Part shown: positions 21,465 through 24,761 of the stretch, piece by piece
How the letters are laid out: each line of letters begins with the position of its first letter
Position numbering within the stretch: position 1 is the stretch's first letter
Origin: a virus
Virus record (IMG/VR): IMGVR_UViG_3300022911_000015
Span: 1 to 24,761 of that record
Length of the DNA: 24,761 nucleotides
Direction: 5' to 3' (one strand)
Translations under genes and position numbers: made by a program
The notes under the pieces: generated by a model
The model's database searches: none
What the model saw: the letters and a program-made list of their open reading frames with translations, nothing else
What the model was told of the DNA's origin: nothing

Positions 21465-23453
21465 ATGGCTGGATTTGAAACCCCCGAGCAGAAGGCAGCA
21501 CGCGAAGCGCGCGAGGCAATGCAGCAGCAGACGGGCGGCTATGTCGCGCCCGGTAACGCTCCCCTCCCTCCGGGGTACGACCGATCGTCCATGAGCCCGG
21601 AAGCGCAGCAAGCGCGGCGGGAACAGGGGCGGGCGCAAGCCGCCGCAAACGTGGCGACGGGTAACCAACTCCCGGGCAAATTCTCGACGTGGGCCGGGCA
21701 AGCAAAGCAAGATATTGTCCATTCGGAGTTGAGCCGCGGCGAGGCGGACGCGAAGCGGCAACGCGATTTCGGATTTGGCACGGGGAACAATGCCGAGACC
21801 GCCGGCATGATTGGCGGCGTTCAGCAAACCGCCGATAAGTTTTCAACGGTGTTCGGGGATATGGCGGGCACGGCGGGCGCGCGCTCGGACGCGGCAAACG
21901 CCCGCGGCACGGGCATGTATGCCGGCAATATGGGCCAGTACCAGACGGGCCTAGCGAACGCGCAGCAATCGCGCGGCATGCAAACGGGCGCGTATGACGC
22001 GCTGATGGGCATGGCGAACGCGGGCCCGGGCCCGAGCGCGGCTCAGGCGCAACTCACGCAAGCGACCGATGCCAATACTCAGAACGCGCTAGCGATGGCA
22101 CGCTCGGGGCGCGGCATGGGCGGAGGTGCGGCCGCCATGCGCCAGGCAATCGGACAGAACGCCGCAACGCAGCAGCAAGCCGGCGGGCAGATGGCGCAAC
22201 TCCGCGCGAACGAAAACACGGCGTTCCAAGCTCAGCGATTGCAAGCGATGCAAGGGGCCGGGGACGTTGGCTATAAGACCGCGGCGACCGATCAAAATTA
22301 TGGCCAGCTCGGTCTACAGGGCGCGCAATACGAAACCGATACCCTGCTTAAGGGAACCGATCTGAACGACCGCACGGCGGCGGGATGGGCGGACCGCCAA
22401 CTCACCGGAGCGGAGCGCGCGCATGGGGCGGAAGTCACGGGCCACAACCAAGTGCAAAACCTCAACGCGGCCGCGCTCGCCGCGCGCCAGGCGGAGGACG
22501 ACGCCGCTTTCCGCAAGGCAGCGCTAGAGCGTGGCGAAGTCGCGGCAGCGGAGCAACGCCAGGCGAATCTAGTGGACGCGACGATTAGCGGCGGGGCTAC
22601 GGTCGCGGGCGCGGTTTCCGACGAACGCGGGAAAATGAATATCGAACCGCTCGGCGGTATCGCCTCGACTCGCCCGGGCGAACCGCTTTCGGGCAACGGG
22701 GTCAAGCCGATCCAGATCCAGCCGAAGCTCCCGCCGCCTCCTCCGCCTCCGGGCCCGAGCGAGGAGGAGGAGGCGGCCGCTAAGGGCGGCAAGATTGGCG
22801 GGACCGTGGGCAAGGTCGGAGGCGCGGTAATCGGCGGCGTGGTCGGGGGTCCGATCGGCGCGCTCGCGGGCTCCGCGATCGGTGGGCTCGCGGGCAAACA
22901 CCTCGGGAAAATCTTTTCCGATGTGCGCAGCAAAACGAATATTGAACCGCTGTCGAGCTCGACTGACGAGGCCGATCCATATGCGCAACTCGGCTCGCTC
23001 GCGGAGAAGTACGGAGCGGCGGGCGTGGCCTCGACCCCCAAGGCAGTAAAGGAATACACCGCGCGCAAGCCGGGCGAGTCTCATTCGATTTTGAGCAAGG
23101 GCGACGCCTTGCTGGCCGACTCCGCGCGCAACGCGCCCCCCTCGGCCTACGACTACAAAGAACCGGACGCCCCCGGGGCGAAACCGGGGCGCCAAGTCGG
23201 GCCCATGGCGCAAGACTTGGCGGCACATCCCGTCACGCGCGGGGCAGTCGAGACCGATCCGAACACCGGCCGGCTAATGGTCGACGGCGGGCGCGCGGCG
23301 CTTGCTGGCCTCGCGCAGAATCACTCGCAGCAAAACCAACTCGACGCGCTAGGGGGCGAGATTGCTCGACTCGAGGACTTGCTAAAGCGCAAGCCGGGAG
23401 ACTCGAGGGCGACCGGTTTCAAGCGCGACCAGACCGCGGGGGGACTCAACTAG
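21465..23453 (+). CDS. Ejection-type protein with glycine zipper and Peptidase_S74 chaperone domain
   Basis: The product has 662 residues. Residues 1-370 are Gln/Ala/Gly-rich and helical. SDERGKMNIEPL lies at 385-396. A polyproline run and acidic stretch lead to a glycine zipper at about 441-482 (IGGVVGGPIGALAGS...). A second SDVRSKTNIEPL is at 485-496, then an ICA-like domain containing YDYKEPDAPG, GRQVGPMAQDL and a terminal GGEIARLEDLLKR coiled coil. S74 domains chaperone trimerisation and usually cleave themselves at the Ser of SDxRxK. The glycine zipper suggests membrane insertion during DNA ejection. The signature occurs twice, exactly 100 residues apart. A fibre is possible but less likely given the membrane-like zipper. 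Confidence 0.75.
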   Translation: MAGFETPEQKAAREAREAMQQQTGGYVAPGNAPLPPGYDRSSMSPEAQQARREQGRAQAAANVATGNQLPGKFSTWAGQAKQDIVHSELSRGEADAKRQRDFGFGTGNNAETAGMIGGVQQTADKFSTVFGDMAGTAGARSDAANARGTGMYAGNMGQYQTGLANAQQSRGMQTGAYDALMGMANAGPGPSAAQAQLTQATDANTQNALAMARSGRGMGGGAAAMRQAIGQNAATQQQAGGQMAQLRANENTAFQAQRLQAMQGAGDVGYKTAATDQNYGQLGLQGAQYETDTLLKGTDLNDRTAAGWADRQLTGAERAHGAEVTGHNQVQNLNAAALAARQAEDDAAFRKAALERGEVAAAEQRQANLVDATISGGATVAGAVSDERGKMNIEPLGGIASTRPGEPLSGNGVKPIQIQPKLPPPPPPPGPSEEEEAAAKGGKIGGTVGKVGGAVIGGVVGGPIGALAGSAIGGLAGKHLGKIFSDVRSKTNIEPLSSSTDEADPYAQLGSLAEKYGAAGVASTPKAVKEYTARKPGESHSILSKGDALLADSARNAPPSAYDYKEPDAPGAKPGRQVGPMAQDLAAHPVTRGAVETDPNTGRLMVDGGRAALAGLAQNHSQQNQLDALGGEIARLEDLLKRKPGDSRATGFKRDQTAGGLN

Positions 23454-24761
23454 TGGCCAAGCAAAATAACGTCGTAGGCGTGACCGACGTTGCAGAATTC
23501 CCCGGCGCGGGGCAGCTCCATTTCGAGGACGGCTCATCCATTCTAGCGCTGCCCGAGGTGGCCGATCCCTATCGCGAGCGCTTCGGCCATAGCGCCTTGC
23601 AAGGCGTAGCGGGCGACAATGCCGCTAACCCGGAAGCGCCCGGCCCGGCACTGAAGCGCGAACCCGGGACCGATATCTATGGGCTCAAGCCGGGTGAGGG
23701 GGCGAAGCGGGAGCCCAACACCGATACCTATGGAAACCCGCTCCGGGTCGTCCAGGGCGAGCCCTCCGCGCCTGCTCCCGGTCCCGCGGCTCCGGCGGCA
23801 GCAGCGCCCGAGGCGGCAGCAGCGGCAGCGCCCGGGGCAGCAGCGGGCGCGCCCTCCGCCCCGCCTAGCATCTCCGAGCAACTAGCGGCCGCGAACGAAC
23901 GGCGGCAAGCGCAAGTGCTAAGCCCGACGGTTTGGGATCCGGGCAGCGCGGGGCGCGCGGCAGGTTTCACGCCATCGGCGCAACGCACGACTACCGAGGC
24001 CGGTCCCGAGTATCGCCAGGAGGACGCGGACGCGCGGGCAGCGGCGGGAAAAGAATACCTCGCCGCCATGCAATCGAAAGCGGACGCGGAGAAAGCCGAG
24101 GCGGACGCGCGCGCGGAGGGGGCGCGGGTCGCAGGCTTGCAGGAGCAGCAAAAGGCGGCGGAGCTCGAGGCGGATAACCAACGCAAGACGATCGACTATC
24201 AACGGAAGGAGTCGGCCATGCAAAAGGAATTGGCCGACTATTCCGAATCGGAGAAACCCGATCCGAAAAAGTTTTGGTCGACTCCGGGCGGGGCAGTGTC
24301 GGGCTTGCTTTCGATCATTGGGCAAGGGCTCGGCGCGTTCGCGGCCGTGCGCTCGGGGACGGAAAATTTCGCGATGAAAGCCGCGCAAGAAAAGATCCGC
24401 CAAGAGCTGGCCGCGCAAGAGAAAGCCTATGACGCGGGCCGGGGCGATCGCAAAAACGCGCTTGCGCGCCTTACCCAGTATTACGACGGCGACATTGAAA
24501 TGGGGCGGCTTGCCCTAGCGCAATCGCTGAACAAGGTAGCGGAGACCGAGACCACCCGGCTCGCGGCGCAATCGCGTTCGACGGCCGCGACGAATAACGC
24601 TCGCATTCTCGCGGCCGACTTCGCCCAAAAGCAATTGGAGGCCGAGCAAGCGCGCCGCGCGCTCGCGGATGGCAAGTCCACCCGCACGGTTGACGAGCGT
24701 TACCAAAGCGCGGTCGCGGCGCGTGCTCCGGGTGAGCGACTCAAAACTGAGGCGGAAACGA
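23453..24761 (+). CDS. Second ejection-type/internal virion protein, partial
   Basis: A GTG at 23453 shares its G with the preceding TAG (TAGTG) and opens a frame that stays open to the window end, about 436 residues. The N-terminus (VVGVTDVAEFPGAGQLHFEDGSSILAL) is beta-like. KREPGTDIYG and KREPNTDTYG form a short repeat, and an Ala/Pro-rich linker follows. A long Ala/Glu/Lys-rich helical region covers about residues 180-270. SGLLSIIGQGLGAFAAV is a hydrophobic segment, followed by more coiled-coil-like helix. The layout fits podovirus internal virion proteins released with the DNA. No lytic transglycosylase motif is visible in this part. Confidence 0.65.
   Translation, partial: MAKQNNVVGVTDVAEFPGAGQLHFEDGSSILALPEVADPYRERFGHSALQGVAGDNAANPEAPGPALKREPGTDIYGLKPGEGAKREPNTDTYGNPLRVVQGEPSAPAPGPAAPAAAAPEAAAAAAPGAAAGAPSAPPSISEQLAAANERRQAQVLSPTVWDPGSAGRAAGFTPSAQRTTTEAGPEYRQEDADARAAAGKEYLAAMQSKADAEKAEADARAEGARVAGLQEQQKAAELEADNQRKTIDYQRKESAMQKELADYSESEKPDPKKFWSTPGGAVSGLLSIIGQGLGAFAAVRSGTENFAMKAAQEKIRQELAAQEKAYDAGRGDRKNALARLTQYYDGDIEMGRLALAQSLNKVAETETTRLAAQSRSTAATNNARILAADFAQKQLEAEQARRALADGKSTRTVDERYQSAVAARAPGERLKTEAET

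Noticed and set aside
22298-23068. Long leftward reading frame of 256 codons inside the S74-domain gene
   Set aside because: GC-rich antisense frames stay open by composition. The rightward frame has recognisable motifs and coupled starts and stops, and the antisense frame does not.

Overview
The window is a GC-rich stretch of a tailed-phage genome, either free phage or prophage. Packaging, head and ejection genes are recognisable, and no tail tube, sheath or tape-measure gene is seen, so a short-tailed (podovirus-type) virion is the best reading. The host is inferred only indirectly. The lipoprotein at 8445-9047, with a Gly/Ala low-complexity linker and a cysteine-rich C-terminus, is typical of myxobacteria (Myxococcota). 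I see no tRNA, CRISPR array or intact insertion sequence.

Layout. (1) Positions 1-36 hold the start of a leftward gene leaving the window. (2) Positions 78-8081 are a leftward arm of tightly packed small genes, most joined by ATGA, GTGA or TAATG overlaps. They encode a DUF4417 protein, a YkgJ-type cysteine-cluster protein, a methyltransferase-like HPPC protein, several zinc-ribbon proteins, two tandem paralogues, a small membrane protein, and three consecutive helix-turn-helix proteins that each end in a leucine zipper. (3) Positions 8082-8256 look like a control region, with an 18-bp inverted repeat, a parS-like 12-bp palindrome and a perfect 16-bp palindrome. (4) Positions 8257-9047 run rightward and encode a small ribbon-helix-helix-like protein and an exported cysteine-rich lipoprotein, a possible repressor/lysogenic-conversion pair. 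(5) Positions 9048-9232 lie between convergent genes and hold three hairpins, two of which are diverged copies with compensatory base changes. (6) Positions 9233-11898 run leftward: GroES-like co-chaperonin, a 29-residue membrane peptide, small terminase, an overlapping 91-residue gene and large terminase. (7) Positions 11899-11983 are a divergent promoter region with two exact 13-bp repeats. (8) Positions 11984 to the end run rightward: zinc finger, portal, scaffold, major capsid protein, two small head proteins, connector, a second head-tail protein, a 1016-residue tail hub, a protein with a Peptidase_S74 chaperone domain, and a partial second ejection-type protein.

How it works together. 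Packaging plus chaperone genes and virion genes diverge from one operator region, which would allow co-ordinated late expression. The same 16-bp palindrome lies just upstream of two outward-facing starts, at 36 (leftward) and 8257 (rightward), and so brackets the left arm. At these two starts, and at groES, a -10-like hexamer sits 6-7 nt before the ATG, predicting leaderless mRNAs. The most interesting candidate for an undescribed system is the 8082-9230 block together with the three HTH-zipper proteins beside it.
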